Origin: Rhodocyclaceae bacterium
Lineage (GTDB): Bacteria; Pseudomonadota; Gammaproteobacteria; Burkholderiales; Ga0077523
Assembly (NCBI GenBank): GCA_020248405.1
Contig: JADCHQ010000008.1
Span: 1-64,000 of the forward strand
Length of the DNA: 64,000 nucleotides
Direction of reading: 5' to 3'
Positions 7,804-17,027 of this stretch are shown piece by piece. The translations under genes were made by a program, and so were the position numbers. The first letter of the stretch is position 1; the number at the start of each line of letters is the position of its first letter. The notes beneath the pieces are model-generated. The model searched no databases. It was not told the DNA's origin and worked only from the letters and a program-made list of their open reading frames with translations.

Positions 7804-8592
7804 TCAGGCGCCCAGGTACACCCGGATCACCTCCGGGTCGTGGCGCACCTCGGCGGGGGTGCCTTCGCGGATCATCCGGCCCAGGTCCAGGGCGGTAACG
7901 CGGTCGCACACGCGGAACACGAAGTCGGTGTGGTGCTCCACCAGCAGCACGCCGATGCCGGCCTCGCGCAGGGTGCCCAGGATGCCGCCCAGGTGGTCGA
8001 TCTCGTCGGTGGAAAGGCCGCCCGCGGGCTCGTCCAGCAGCACGAAGCGCGGGCGCGCGGCCAGCGCGCGGGCAATTTCCAGGAAGCGCTGTTCGGCGTG
8101 CTCCAGCAGGTTGGCCCGCCGCGCCACGGCGTGGCCCAGGCCCACGCCGTGCAGCAGCTCGGTGGCGCGGCTGCGGGCGGCCTGGTCTTCGCGCGCGGCG
8201 CGCGGCAGGCCGAAGGCGGTTTCCACGAAGCCGGCCCGGGCGTGCGGCCAGGCGCCCAGCATGGTGTTTTCCAGCACGGTCAGCGTGGGCAGCAGGCGCG
8301 GCTTCTGGAAGGTGCGGCCAATGCCCAGGCGCGCGCGGCGCTGCACGGGCGCGCGCTCCAGGGGCTCGTTGCCCAGGGCGATGGCGCCCTCGCTGGGCTC
8401 GTAGTAGCCGCTCAGCAGGTTGAGCAGGGTGGTCTTGCCGCTGCCGTTGGGGCCGATCAGGCCGTGTACTTCGCCCGGGCGCAGCTCCAGCGACACGCCA
8501 TCCAGGGCGGTGATGCCGCCAAAGCGCCGTGTCACCGCCACCGCCCGCAGCGAGGCGCCGGGCTGCACGGCCGCGGCGGCGGCGGGGCTCAC
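7804..8592 (-). CDS. livG: Branched-chain amino acid-type ABC transporter ATPase, LivG family, altered signature motif
   Basis: A 262-residue ATPase. The GTG start at 8592 shares GTGA with the livM stop. A longer open frame reaches 9885 but only crosses livM and livH. Walker A is GPNGSGKTT and Walker B is FVLLDEPAGGL, both normal. The segment that should hold the signature (LAYGQQRRLEIAR in the Escherichia coli protein) reads NLLEHAEQRFLEIARALA. The signature glycine is therefore replaced and the serine position is not conserved. The Q, the LEIARAL helix and the LLVEHHTDFVFRVCDRV H-loop are kept. The intact LivF signature could carry one of the two ATP sites. Confidence 0.88.
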   Translation of the reverse strand: MSPAAAAAVQPGASLRAVAVTRRFGGITALDGVSLELRPGEVHGLIGPNGSGKTTLLNLLSGYYEPSEGAIALGNEPLERAPVQRRARLGIGRTFQKPRLLPTLTVLENTMLGAWPHARAGFVETAFGLPRAAREDQAARSRATELLHGVGLGHAVARRANLLEHAEQRFLEIARALAARPRFVLLDEPAGGLSTDEIDHLGGILGTLREAGIGVLLVEHHTDFVFRVCDRVTALDLGRMIREGTPAEVRHDPEVIRVYLGA

Positions 8593-9590
8593 CGGTTGCT
8601 CCGCAGGGCGCGCGCCAGCCGCGGCAGGTCGGGCTGCACGGGCACGCTTTCCACGGGGCGCGGCTTCAGGCGCGCGGCCACCAGCTCGAACACCCGGCCA
8701 ATGCCCTCGGGCACCACCAGCACCACCGCCAGCAGCAGCAGCCCGTAGAAGAAGTTGCCCAGTTTGGCCAGCGGCGACACCAGTTCGGGCAGCGCCGTGA
8801 GCACCACCACGCCCAGGAAGGGCCCCAGGATGCCGCCGCGCCCGCCGATGATGATGCACACGAAGAAGAACAGGCTCAGCTCGAAGTGAAAGGTGTCGGG
8901 CGTGATGTAGCTCTGCAGCGCGGCGAACAGGCTGCCGCCCACGCCGGCGCACACGCCGCTGAACACGAAGGCGCGCAGCTTGGCGCCCAGCACCGGCACG
9001 CCCACCGCCTGGGCGGTGACCACGCTGTCGCGAATGGCGATGAGGCCGCGGCCCTGCATGCGCCGCGCCACGTTCCAGGTGAGCCACGTCACCACCGCGG
9101 CGGCCGCCGCGGTGAGCCAGTAGAAGCCGGCCGGCGAGTCGAAGGGCGCCGGAAAGCCCGGCACCGGCAGGCCCACGCCGCCGCCGGTGAGCTCGCCCTG
9201 GGCCAGCACCACCTCGCCCACGATCAGGGCCACGGCCATGGTGGCCATGGCGAAGTAGAAGCCGGGCAGGCGCAGCGAGGGCAGGCCGAGCAGCAGCCCG
9301 GCGATGCCGCACAGCGCGCCCGAGGCGGCCACCGCCAGGGCGGGGTGCAGGCCGGCCTTGCCCGCCAGGATGGCAAAGGCATAGGCGCCGATGGACAGCA
9401 GCCCCACGTGCCCGATGGAGAGCTGCCCCGCGTAGCCCACCACCAGGTTGAGGCCGCCGATGAGCACCCAGTAGGCGGCGATCAGGGTGGCCAGGTGCAG
9501 CTGGTACTGGTCGGCCGCCCAGAAGGGCAGGGTGGCGGCGCCCAGGGCCAGCAGCGCGGCCAGGCCCAGGCGGCGGTGCTCCGCGCTCAT
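8589..9590 (-). CDS. livM: Branched-chain amino acid-type ABC transporter permease, LivM family
   Basis: A 333-residue inner-membrane permease with about nine hydrophobic segments. The conserved LivM features are NLVVGYAGQLSIGHVGLLSI near residues 50-70 and the later cytoplasmic region RGLIAIRDSVVTAQAVGV, which contacts the ATPases. The ATG at 9590 overlaps the livH stop by ATGA. A giant open frame running back to 12377 is only a GC-driven extension across livH and the binding-protein gene. It forms the translocation path with LivH. Confidence 0.9.
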   Translation of the reverse strand: MSAEHRRLGLAALLALGAATLPFWAADQYQLHLATLIAAYWVLIGGLNLVVGYAGQLSIGHVGLLSIGAYAFAILAGKAGLHPALAVAASGALCGIAGLLLGLPSLRLPGFYFAMATMAVALIVGEVVLAQGELTGGGVGLPVPGFPAPFDSPAGFYWLTAAAAAVVTWLTWNVARRMQGRGLIAIRDSVVTAQAVGVPVLGAKLRAFVFSGVCAGVGGSLFAALQSYITPDTFHFELSLFFFVCIIIGGRGGILGPFLGVVVLTALPELVSPLAKLGNFFYGLLLLAVVLVVPEGIGRVFELVAARLKPRPVESVPVQPDLPRLARALRSNR

Positions 9591-10447
9591 ACCGGCCGCA
9601 CCTGCTTTGAGCCCAGCAGGCCCTCGGGCTTGACCAGCAGCACCACCATGAGCAGGCCCACGGCGATGGTCTGCTGGTATTCGCCGCCGAACCAGTAGCT
9701 CGCCAGGGCGTTGAGCAGGCCCAGGGCGAAGCCGCCGATGAGCGCGCCCACGTTGCTGCCCAGGCCGCCCACCGCCAGGGCGATGAAGCCGTTGAGCGTG
9801 AGGGTGAGGCCCAGGGCGAAGTAGGCGAAGGTGAGCTGGCCCGCCGCAAAGCCCGCCAGCCCGCCCAGCGCCCCGGCCAGCGCATAGGAGGCCACGCGGA
9901 TGCGGTCGGTGGGAATGCCCCGGGCGCGCGCCGCGAAGGCGTCTTCGGACATGGCCACGAACAGCTTGCCCGCCATGGTGCGCGAGTAGAACAGCTCCAG
10001 CCCGCCGGCCATGGCCACCGCCAGCGCGATGGGCAGCCAGAACTTCTGGTCGGCCAGGCCGGCGGAGAAGTCTTGCGGAATCAGCCGCGGGAAGGGGCGC
10101 GGCTCGGTGCCCCACCACAGGCCCACCGCCTGCTGCACCATGGTGGCCAGCGCCAGGGTGGAGAGCAGCCAGAGGTGTTCGTCGCTGCGCGCCAGCACCC
10201 GGCGGATGGCCACCAGTTCGGTCAGGAGGCCGAACAGCGCGCCCGTGCCCATGGCGGCCAGCAGCCCCAGCCACCACGGCAGCCCCAGCCCGGCGATGAC
10301 GTAGGCCCCGGCCACGCCGCCCAGCATGGGCAGGTGGCCGGTGGTGACCGACAGCACCTTGGAGGTGGAGAACATCACGTTGTAGGCCAGCGCCGTGGCG
10401 GCGAACACGGCCCCGGTGGCCAGCCCGGCGACGAGCGCGGACAGCAT
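9587..10447 (-). CDS. livH: Branched-chain amino acid-type ABC transporter permease, LivH family
   Basis: A 286-residue permease with about eight membrane segments. The opening LVAGLATGAVFAATALAYNV and the C-terminal NGFIALAVGGLGSNVGALIG are standard LivH landmarks. It begins 15 bases after the binding-protein stop and ends in an ATGA overlap with livM. With livM, livG and livF it makes a complete importer; the periplasmic binding protein is the first gene of the operon. Confidence 0.9.
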   Translation of the reverse strand: MLSALVAGLATGAVFAATALAYNVMFSTSKVLSVTTGHLPMLGGVAGAYVIAGLGLPWWLGLLAAMGTGALFGLLTELVAIRRVLARSDEHLWLLSTLALATMVQQAVGLWWGTEPRPFPRLIPQDFSAGLADQKFWLPIALAVAMAGGLELFYSRTMAGKLFVAMSEDAFAARARGIPTDRIRVASYALAGALGGLAGFAAGQLTFAYFALGLTLTLNGFIALAVGGLGSNVGALIGGFALGLLNALASYWFGGEYQQTIAVGLLMVVLLVKPEGLLGSKQVRPV

Positions 10448-10462
10448 GGTGAAGCCCCGGTC

Positions 10463-11647
10463 CTACCTGGCGAGCTTGAAGGCGCCGTCGCGCAGGGTGT
10501 TGGCGATGTTGGGCACCATGTCGCCGTCGGGGAAGCCGTTGCGGTCGGTGGGGCTCCACGAGTAGTTGGCGAACACGCCGCGCAGCTCGCGGGTGTTCTC
10601 CAGGGCCTTCTGGATGGCGGCGGGGTCGGTGCCGCCGGCGGCCTTCACCGCGTGCTCGATCACCTTGACGCAGTCGTAGCCCATGGCCACCCACCAGAAC
10701 AGCAGCTCGATCTCGCCGCCGCCGGGGGCGATGCGCGAGCGCACCTTTTCCATGAGGGCCGCGGTGGCCGGCGGCAGCTTGCCGTCGGCGCCGAAGGTGG
10801 TACTGGCGTAGCCCGCGGCCACCACGTTCTCCCAGTACTCGGGCTTGTTGAGCAGCTTGCGGATCTGGGGCGCCATGAGCGCCGTGTGGCCCACCACGGG
10901 CACGTTCCAGCCCATGTCGCCGCGGGCGTTGAGCAGCCGGCCCACCAGCCCGGTGGCGGCCGACCAGGGCATGATCACGTCGGCCCCGGCGGCGCGGGCC
11001 TTGGCGAGCTCGTCGGTGAGGTCGGTCTTGTTGGGGTCCACCAGCACGGTGTAGACGGGCTTCACGCCGGCGGCTTCGAGCATCTCGGTGGCCGTTTTGG
11101 CGCTGGCGGTGCCGTAGCCGGTGGTGTCGCCGATGAGGGCGATGCGGGAGCGCTTGAGGGTTTTCAGGGCGTAGTTGTTGGCCGTGGAGATCCACTGGCG
11201 GTTGGTGTTGATGAGCCGGAAGGCGCGCGGGTATTTCACCGGGTCGGTGAGCTCTTCGAGCGCGCCGATCACCAGGTTGGGCACGCCGGCGCGGGCGATC
11301 ACGGGCGTGGCGCCCAGGCCCTCGCCCGAGTTCACCGGGCCGATGATGAAATGCACCTTCTCGCTGAAGGCCAGTTGCTGGGCCAGGTTCACCGCCTTGG
11401 TGGGGTCGCCGGCGGTGTCGCGGGTGAGCAGCTCGAGCTTGCGGCCGTTGATGCCGCCCGCGGCGTTGATCTCGGCCACGGCCAGTTGCACGCCCTGGTT
11501 CTCGGCCTGGGCCGCCGAGGACAGCGGCCCGGTGAGGGAGGAGAGCCAGCCGATGCGGATGACGTCGTTGGCCTGGGCCAGGGTGGCGATGCAGGCCAGC
11601 GCAAGGCTGGCGGCCAGCTTCCGCGGAAGCCGCAATAAATGGAACAT
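10463..11647 (-). CDS. Periplasmic substrate-binding protein of the Liv-type ABC importer
   Basis: A 394-residue type I periplasmic binding protein (Peripla_BP_6). The N-terminus is a Sec signal peptide (hydrophobic LAASLALACIATLAQA, cleavage near residue 26). The mature start VIRIGWLSSLTGPLSSAAQ is followed by QLAVAEINAAGGINGRKLEL, both family hallmarks. The ATG at 11647 has a strong GGGGAGGA ribosome binding site. A longer frame to 11818 lacks this and is rejected. It captures the ligand and delivers it to LivHM. The ligand cannot be read from the sequence; the association with AtuA-type genes argues for an organic acid. Confidence 0.88.
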   Translation of the reverse strand: MFHLLRLPRKLAASLALACIATLAQANDVIRIGWLSSLTGPLSSAAQAENQGVQLAVAEINAAGGINGRKLELLTRDTAGDPTKAVNLAQQLAFSEKVHFIIGPVNSGEGLGATPVIARAGVPNLVIGALEELTDPVKYPRAFRLINTNRQWISTANNYALKTLKRSRIALIGDTTGYGTASAKTATEMLEAAGVKPVYTVLVDPNKTDLTDELAKARAAGADVIMPWSAATGLVGRLLNARGDMGWNVPVVGHTALMAPQIRKLLNKPEYWENVVAAGYASTTFGADGKLPPATAALMEKVRSRIAPGGGEIELLFWWVAMGYDCVKVIEHAVKAAGGTDPAAIQKALENTRELRGVFANYSWSPTDRNGFPDGDMVPNIANTLRDGAFKLAR

Positions 11648-11714
11648 GCTCCTCCCCGAACAACGTTCGTTGGTATGTGGGCGCGCTGACTGGCGCGCCT
11701 CGTTGTGGGCCGCG

Positions 11715-11743
11715 ATCGTGGTGGAGCGCCGGGGGTGTGTCAA
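11715..11743 (-). promoter_or_regulatory. Putative sigma-70 promoter of the Liv/AtuA operon
   Basis: On the minus strand a consensus TTGACA (11743-11738) is followed after 17 bases by CACGAT (11720-11715), a weak match to the -10 box. It lies about 70 bases upstream of the binding-protein ATG. A partly palindromic AACGTT-centred sequence near 11665 lies between promoter and gene and could bind a regulator. The spacing and the perfect -35 support the call; the poor -10 suggests activator dependence. Confidence 0.4.
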
Positions 11744-11793
11744 CGGGCGCGGCGCGGCGGGCTGCGCCGCTAGAATTCGCGGCCCGCTTCCCG

Positions 11794-12963
11794 ATGCGGA
11801 AGTTTTGCGTTCCCCCACCCGAGGAGTTCACCCTGAGCGCCCATCTGTTCGATCCCCTGGCCATCGGCCCGGTCAGCGTGCCCAACCGCATCGCGGTGGC
11901 GCCCATGTGCCAGTACAGCGCCCACGACGGCTGCGCCGATCCCGACTGGCACACCCAGCACCTCATGACGCTCGCCATGAGCGGCGCGGGGCTGGTGATG
12001 GTGGAGGCCACCGCCGTGGAGCGCGCCGGGCGCATCAGCCACGGCTGCCTGGGCCTGTGGGACGAGGCCACCCAGGCGGCGCTGGCGCGGGTGATGGCCG
12101 CCGCGCGGCGCGTGGCCCTGCCGGGCACGAAGTTCGGCATCCAGCTGGCCCACGCCGGGCGCAAGGGCTCGGCCCGCCGCCCGTGGGAGGATGGCCGGTC
12201 GCTGTCCGCGTCGGAAGACCCCTGGCCCACGCCGTCGGCCTCGGCGCTGCCCTTCGCGGAGGGCTGGCATACGCCCCACGCGCTGGACGAGGCGGGCATG
12301 GCGCGCGTGCTCGATGCCTTCGTGCAGGCCGCCCGGCGGGCGGTGGCGGTGGGCTTCGAGGTGCTGGAGGTGCACACCGCCCACGGCTACCTGCTGCACC
12401 AGTTCCTCTCGCCGCTGGCCAACCGGCGCACCGACCACTACGGCGGCAGCCTGGAGAACCGGCAGCGCTTTCCCCTGGCGGTGGCGCGGGCGGTGAGGGC
12501 CGCGGTGCCGGCCCACGTGGCCGTGGGCGCGCGCATCACCGGCACCGACTGGACGCCCGAGGGCATCAGCGTGGACGAGGCCGTGGACTTCGCCGGCGCG
12601 CTGCGCGAAGAGGGCCTGCACTACGTGTGCGTCACCACCGGGGGCATCGCCCCGGGCATCCGCATCCCCGTGGCGCCGGATTACCAGGTGCCCTTCGCCG
12701 AACAGGTGCGCAGCCGCAGCGGCATGCTCACCCGGGCCGTGGGGCTGATCGTCGCGCCCGGGCAGGCCCAGGCCATCGTGGCCGGGGGCCGCGCCGACCA
12801 GGTGGCCCTGGCGCGCGCTTTCCTGGACGACCCCCGCTGGGGCTGGCACGCCGCCGAAGCCCTCGGGCGCCCGCAGGTGTTTCCGCCCCAGTACGACCGC
12901 CTGGCGCCCGGCGCCTGGCCGGGGGCGGCGCTGCGGCGGCCGGAGGCGGCGCGAGAAGGCTGA
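11794..12963 (+). CDS. NADH:flavin oxidoreductase, Old Yellow Enzyme family (YqjM/xenobiotic reductase type)
   Basis: An FMN-dependent ene-reductase of the class with a redox-tuning cysteine: APMCQYSAHDG near the N-terminus matches the Cys of YqjM. The active-site HAGRKGS, the HTAHGYLLHQFLSPLANRRT block and DHYGGSLENR are intact. It reduces activated C=C bonds using NAD(P)H in the cytoplasm. From ATG 11794 it is 389 residues. A CTG at 11833 preceded by GAGGAG with six-base spacing would remove 13 residues and start just before the conserved LFDPLAIG; this may be the real start. TAGAAT at 11771 is a possible -10. It diverges from the Liv/AtuA operon and may act on the same unsaturated acyl compounds. 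Confidence 0.85.
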   Translation: MRKFCVPPPEEFTLSAHLFDPLAIGPVSVPNRIAVAPMCQYSAHDGCADPDWHTQHLMTLAMSGAGLVMVEATAVERAGRISHGCLGLWDEATQAALARVMAAARRVALPGTKFGIQLAHAGRKGSARRPWEDGRSLSASEDPWPTPSASALPFAEGWHTPHALDEAGMARVLDAFVQAARRAVAVGFEVLEVHTAHGYLLHQFLSPLANRRTDHYGGSLENRQRFPLAVARAVRAAVPAHVAVGARITGTDWTPEGISVDEAVDFAGALREEGLHYVCVTTGGIAPGIRIPVAPDYQVPFAEQVRSRSGMLTRAVGLIVAPGQAQAIVAGGRADQVALARAFLDDPRWGWHAAEALGRPQVFPPQYDRLAPGAWPGAALRRPEAAREG

Positions 12964-13052
12964 GAGGGGGGCGGAACCGATATTCAGTCAGTCAATAAAT
13001 CGGGTGTAAAACACACAAGAAGATATTATCGTCAAAGAGATAGAATGATTTT

Positions 13053-13093
13053 ATCCTTGCAATTCTGGAATGCAGATCCATAATTGCAAGGAT
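13053..13093 (+). promoter_or_regulatory. Long perfect inverted repeat covering the start of the DUF4143 ATPase gene
   Basis: ATCCTTGCAATT at 13053-13064 is repeated as its exact reverse complement at 13082-13093. An inner TGGA/TCCA pair (13066-13069 with 13077-13080) extends the stem after one mismatch. The right arm contains AAGGAT, whose final AT are the first two bases of the ATG at 13092. As RNA it would sequester the start codon; as DNA it is a 12-base operator with a 17-base spacer. The surroundings (12965-13091) are AT-rich against a GC-rich genome. Confidence 0.75.
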
Positions 13094-14261
13094 GATTGCG
13101 CGCCGCCTCAAGCCGTTTGTGCTCGATTGCCTGGCCAGCGCTCCCGCCGTCGTGCTGCTGGGGCCGCGCCAGGTGGGCAAGACCACCCTCGCCCGGGAGA
13201 TCGCCGGCGAGCGCGGCGGGCTGTACCTCGATCTCGAATCTCCCGCCGACCGCGGCAAGCTGGCCGACCCGGAGCTGTACCTCGCCCAGCACGCGGACAA
13301 GCTGGTGGTGCTCGACGAGGTGCACCGCGCCCCCGGCCTGTTTCCCGCGTTGCGTGGCCTCATCGACCAGTCGCGCCGGCAGGGGCACGCGGCCGGTCGC
13401 TTCCTGCTGCTCGGGTCCGCGGCACTGCACGTGCTGCGCCAGTCCGGCGAGAGCCTCGCGGGGCGCGTGGCCTATCTGGAACTGGCCCCCTTCCAGGTAA
13501 GCGAAGTGGAGCCTTCCGTGGAGCGGGATCTCTGGGTGCGCGGCGGTTTCCCCGACAGCCTGCTTGCCCGGGACGGGCCGCGTAGCCTGCAATGGCGGCG
13601 CAACTTCATCCGCACCTACCTGGAACGCGACATTCCCCAGTTCGGTCCGCGTGTGCCCGCCGAGACGCTGCGCCGCTTCTGGACGATGCTGGCCCACGGG
13701 CAGGGCACGCTGCTGAACGTGGCCGAGATCGCCCGCAGCCTGGCCGTGGACGGCAAGACCGTCGCCCGGTATCTGGACCTGCTGGTAGACCTGCTGCTGG
13801 TGAGGCGGCTCGCCCCCTACCACGTGAACGTCGGCAAGCGCCTGGTGAAGGCGCCCAAGGTGTACGTGCGCGACAGCGGCCTCGCGCACGCGCTGCTCGG
13901 CATCGGCGACCACGAGGCGTTGCTCGGGCACCCGGTGGCCGCCGCGAGCTGGGAGGGATTCGTCATCGAGAACCTCATCGCCGCGGCGGGGCCCGACACG
14001 GTACCGGGCTTCTATCGCACTTCCGCTGGCGCGGAGATCGATCTGGTGCTGGAGCGTCCCGGTGGCGAGCGCTGGGTCGTGGAGATCAAGCGCAGTTCGG
14101 CGCCCACGCTGAGCCGGGGGTTCCACAGTGCCCGCGAGGATCTGAAGCCTGGCCGCAGCTTCGTGGTTTATGCGGGAACGGAGCGCTATCCGGTGGCGCA
14201 GGGGGTGGAAGCCATCGGGCCGCGGGAGCTGGCGGGGGTGCTGGCGTCGTCGTCTGGTTGA
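13092..14261 (+). CDS. AAA ATPase with DUF4143 C-terminal domain (COG1373 family)
   Basis: A 389-residue member of the large ATPase family with N-terminal AAA and C-terminal DUF4143 domains. Walker A is GPRQVGKTT (24-32) and Walker B is LVVLDEVHR with D75-E76. The C-terminal part has GAEIDLVLE followed by WVVEIKRS, a D-x(n)-E-x-K arrangement like PD-(D/E)xK nucleases. Its role is unknown; family members are widespread, mobile and often sit alone. The start MIARRLKPF is typical, but AAGG directly abuts the ATG, too close to act as a ribosome binding site. Translation may therefore be leaderless or controlled through the inverted repeat. The AT-rich upstream DNA suggests horizontal arrival between the OYE gene and folD. 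Confidence 0.85.
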   Translation: MIARRLKPFVLDCLASAPAVVLLGPRQVGKTTLAREIAGERGGLYLDLESPADRGKLADPELYLAQHADKLVVLDEVHRAPGLFPALRGLIDQSRRQGHAAGRFLLLGSAALHVLRQSGESLAGRVAYLELAPFQVSEVEPSVERDLWVRGGFPDSLLARDGPRSLQWRRNFIRTYLERDIPQFGPRVPAETLRRFWTMLAHGQGTLLNVAEIARSLAVDGKTVARYLDLLVDLLLVRRLAPYHVNVGKRLVKAPKVYVRDSGLAHALLGIGDHEALLGHPVAAASWEGFVIENLIAAAGPDTVPGFYRTSAGAEIDLVLERPGGERWVVEIKRSSAPTLSRGFHSAREDLKPGRSFVVYAGTERYPVAQGVEAIGPRELAGVLASSSG

Positions 14262-14440
14262 TCGCGCCGGGCAACCGGACCAGCGCCGGTGGTGCCGGCC
14301 TGGAGAGGCCCGCCCTGGACGGGGCTGCCGCGCGGCGCGGCCTTGCCAAGGGGCGCGCCGCCACGGGCTTCGCGGCTAGAATCCTGCTCGTTCCCCCGCC
14401 GGCGCGCCCCGCCCCGGCTCGATTTCATGCAAGGACTTCC

Positions 14441-15307
14441 GTGACCGCAACCCTCATCGACGGCGTGGCCGTCTCCAGGGCCACCCGCGAGGGCCTTGCC
14501 GCCCGCGTGGCGGCGCTCAAGGCGGCGGGCGTGACGCCCGGCCTGGCCGTGATCATCGTGGGCGACAACCCCGCCTCGCGGGTGTACGTGCGCAACAAGG
14601 TGAAGGCCTGCGGCGAGCTGGGCATGCACTCGGCGCTCATCGAGTATCCCGAATCGGTGCCGGCGGCCGAACTGCTCGCCCGGGTGCAGGCCCTGAACGC
14701 GGATCCCGGCATCCACGGCATCCTGGTGCAACTGCCGCTGCCCGCGCACCTGGACGGCGCCGCGGTGCTGGAGGCCATCGACCCCGCCAAGGACGTGGAC
14801 GGCTTCCACGCCGTGAACATGGGGGCCCTGGCCACGGGGCTGCCCGGCTTCTGGCCCTGCACCCCGGCGGGCGTGATGGTGATGCTCGACCACTACCGCG
14901 TGCCGCTGCAGGGGGCCGAGGCGGTGGTGGTGGGACGCAGCAACATCGTGGGCAAGCCCCAGGCGCTCATGCTGCTGGCCCGCGACGCCACCGTGACCAT
15001 TTGCACCTCGAAAACCCGCGATCTGGCCGCCCACACCCGCCGCGCCGATGTGCTGGTGGTGGCCACGGGCCGGCCCCGCATGGTGGACGGGTCCATGATC
15101 AAACCCGGCGCCGTGGTCATGGACGTGGGCATCAACCGGCTGCCCGACGGCAAGCTGTGCGGCGACGTGGACTTCGACTCCGCCCGCCAGGTGGCGGGGA
15201 TGATCACCCCCGTGCCCGGCGGCGTGGGGCCCATGACCATCACCATGCTGCTGGCCAACACGGTGCTGTCGGCGGAGCGGGCGCACAAGGCGGGGCGCAA
15301 GCCATGA
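14441..15307 (+). CDS. folD: Bifunctional methylenetetrahydrofolate dehydrogenase/cyclohydrolase
   Basis: A 288-residue FolD that interconverts 5,10-methylene-THF and 10-formyl-THF using NADP in the cytoplasm. Visible motifs are [16 protein letters not shown] with the catalytic Tyr and Lys, [16 protein letters not shown], the Rossmann segment [11 protein letters not shown] and the C-terminal [14 protein letters not shown]. The start is GTG at 14441 with AAGGA ten bases upstream; the longer frame to 13592 overlaps the ATPase gene. TAGAAT at 14377 may be the -10 of its promoter within the 179-base intergenic region, which otherwise shows nothing. It overlaps the next gene by ATGA. Confidence 0.93.
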   Translation: MTATLIDGVAVSRATREGLAARVAALKAAGVTPGLAVIIVGDNPASRVYVRNKVKACGELGMHSALIEYPESVPAAELLARVQALNADPGIHGILVQLPLPAHLDGAAVLEAIDPAKDVDGFHAVNMGALATGLPGFWPCTPAGVMVMLDHYRVPLQGAEAVVVGRSNIVGKPQALMLLARDATVTICTSKTRDLAAHTRRADVLVVATGRPRMVDGSMIKPGAVVMDVGINRLPDGKLCGDVDFDSARQVAGMITPVPGGVGPMTITMLLANTVLSAERAHKAGRKP

Positions 15308-15896
15308 GGGGCGTCCTGGCAAGGCGTGCAACCCGTCTGCGGCACCCGGCGCTGCTGATGCTGTGCATGCTGCTCGCGGCGGGCGCCAGCGCCCAGCAGT
15401 ACGACAGCCAGGGCAATCTCCTTGGCGGGCAGCGCTTCAGACGCGACAAGCCTGACGCCGACCGGGCGCCGGAGCGCGATGTGCCGCCGCCGCCCCTGGC
15501 GGCCCTGGGTGCGCTGATTCCCGTGCCCGCCTCCAGCTACGACGGTCCCACCCCGCAACTCGCCCGCGAGCAGTTCCAGGTGGGTGCGGACGAGGTGGTG
15601 CGTTACGTCCTGGTGATGCGCCTGCCCGACGGCTCCCGCGAGGTGAGCTGGGAGGGGATCCGCTGCGGCCCCGCGGAGTGGAAGGTGTACCAGCGGGCGC
15701 GGGGCAACGGCCCGTGGACGCGCGATTTCACCTCTGCCTGGCAGCGCGTCAACGACGCCGGTCCGGCCGGCGTGCGCTACCGGCTGGCGATGGATTTCTT
15801 CTGCGGGTCCGGCGGGCGTCCGGTGGCCTCGGTGGCGGAGATCGTGGAGCGCCTGGAGGACGAGGGCGCCGGCTCGGTGGTGAAGCGGCGCCGGGA

Positions 15897-15903
<7 letters not shown>
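15304..15903 (+). CDS. CNP1-like family exported protein
   Basis: A 199-residue protein with a signal peptide ([15 protein letters not shown], cleavage near residue 31) and a globular region. I assign it to the CNP1-like family of Betaproteobacteria on its [20 protein letters not shown] and EWKVY features; no function is established. Two cysteines (IRCGP and FFCGS) could form a disulfide. It is coupled to folD by ATGA. Its last seven bases overlap the convergent radical SAM gene. Confidence 0.7.

Positions 15904-17023
<1,120 letters not shown>

Positions 17024-17027
<4 letters not shown>

Noticed and set aside
5748..8748. Long plus-strand frames rich in Gly, Ala, His and Gln opposite the atuA and liv genes
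   Set aside because: They are antisense shadows with biased composition and no domains, and the minus-strand genes there are clear.
8589..12377. A 1262-codon minus-strand open frame
   Set aside because: Only its C-terminal third is LivM. The rest runs out of frame through livH, the binding-protein gene and OYE, a product of high GC at third codon positions.
14262..14440. GC-rich inverted stretches before folD (GGCGCGCCGCC and similar)
   Set aside because: Short and expected at this base composition; no T-run or long stem to support a terminator.
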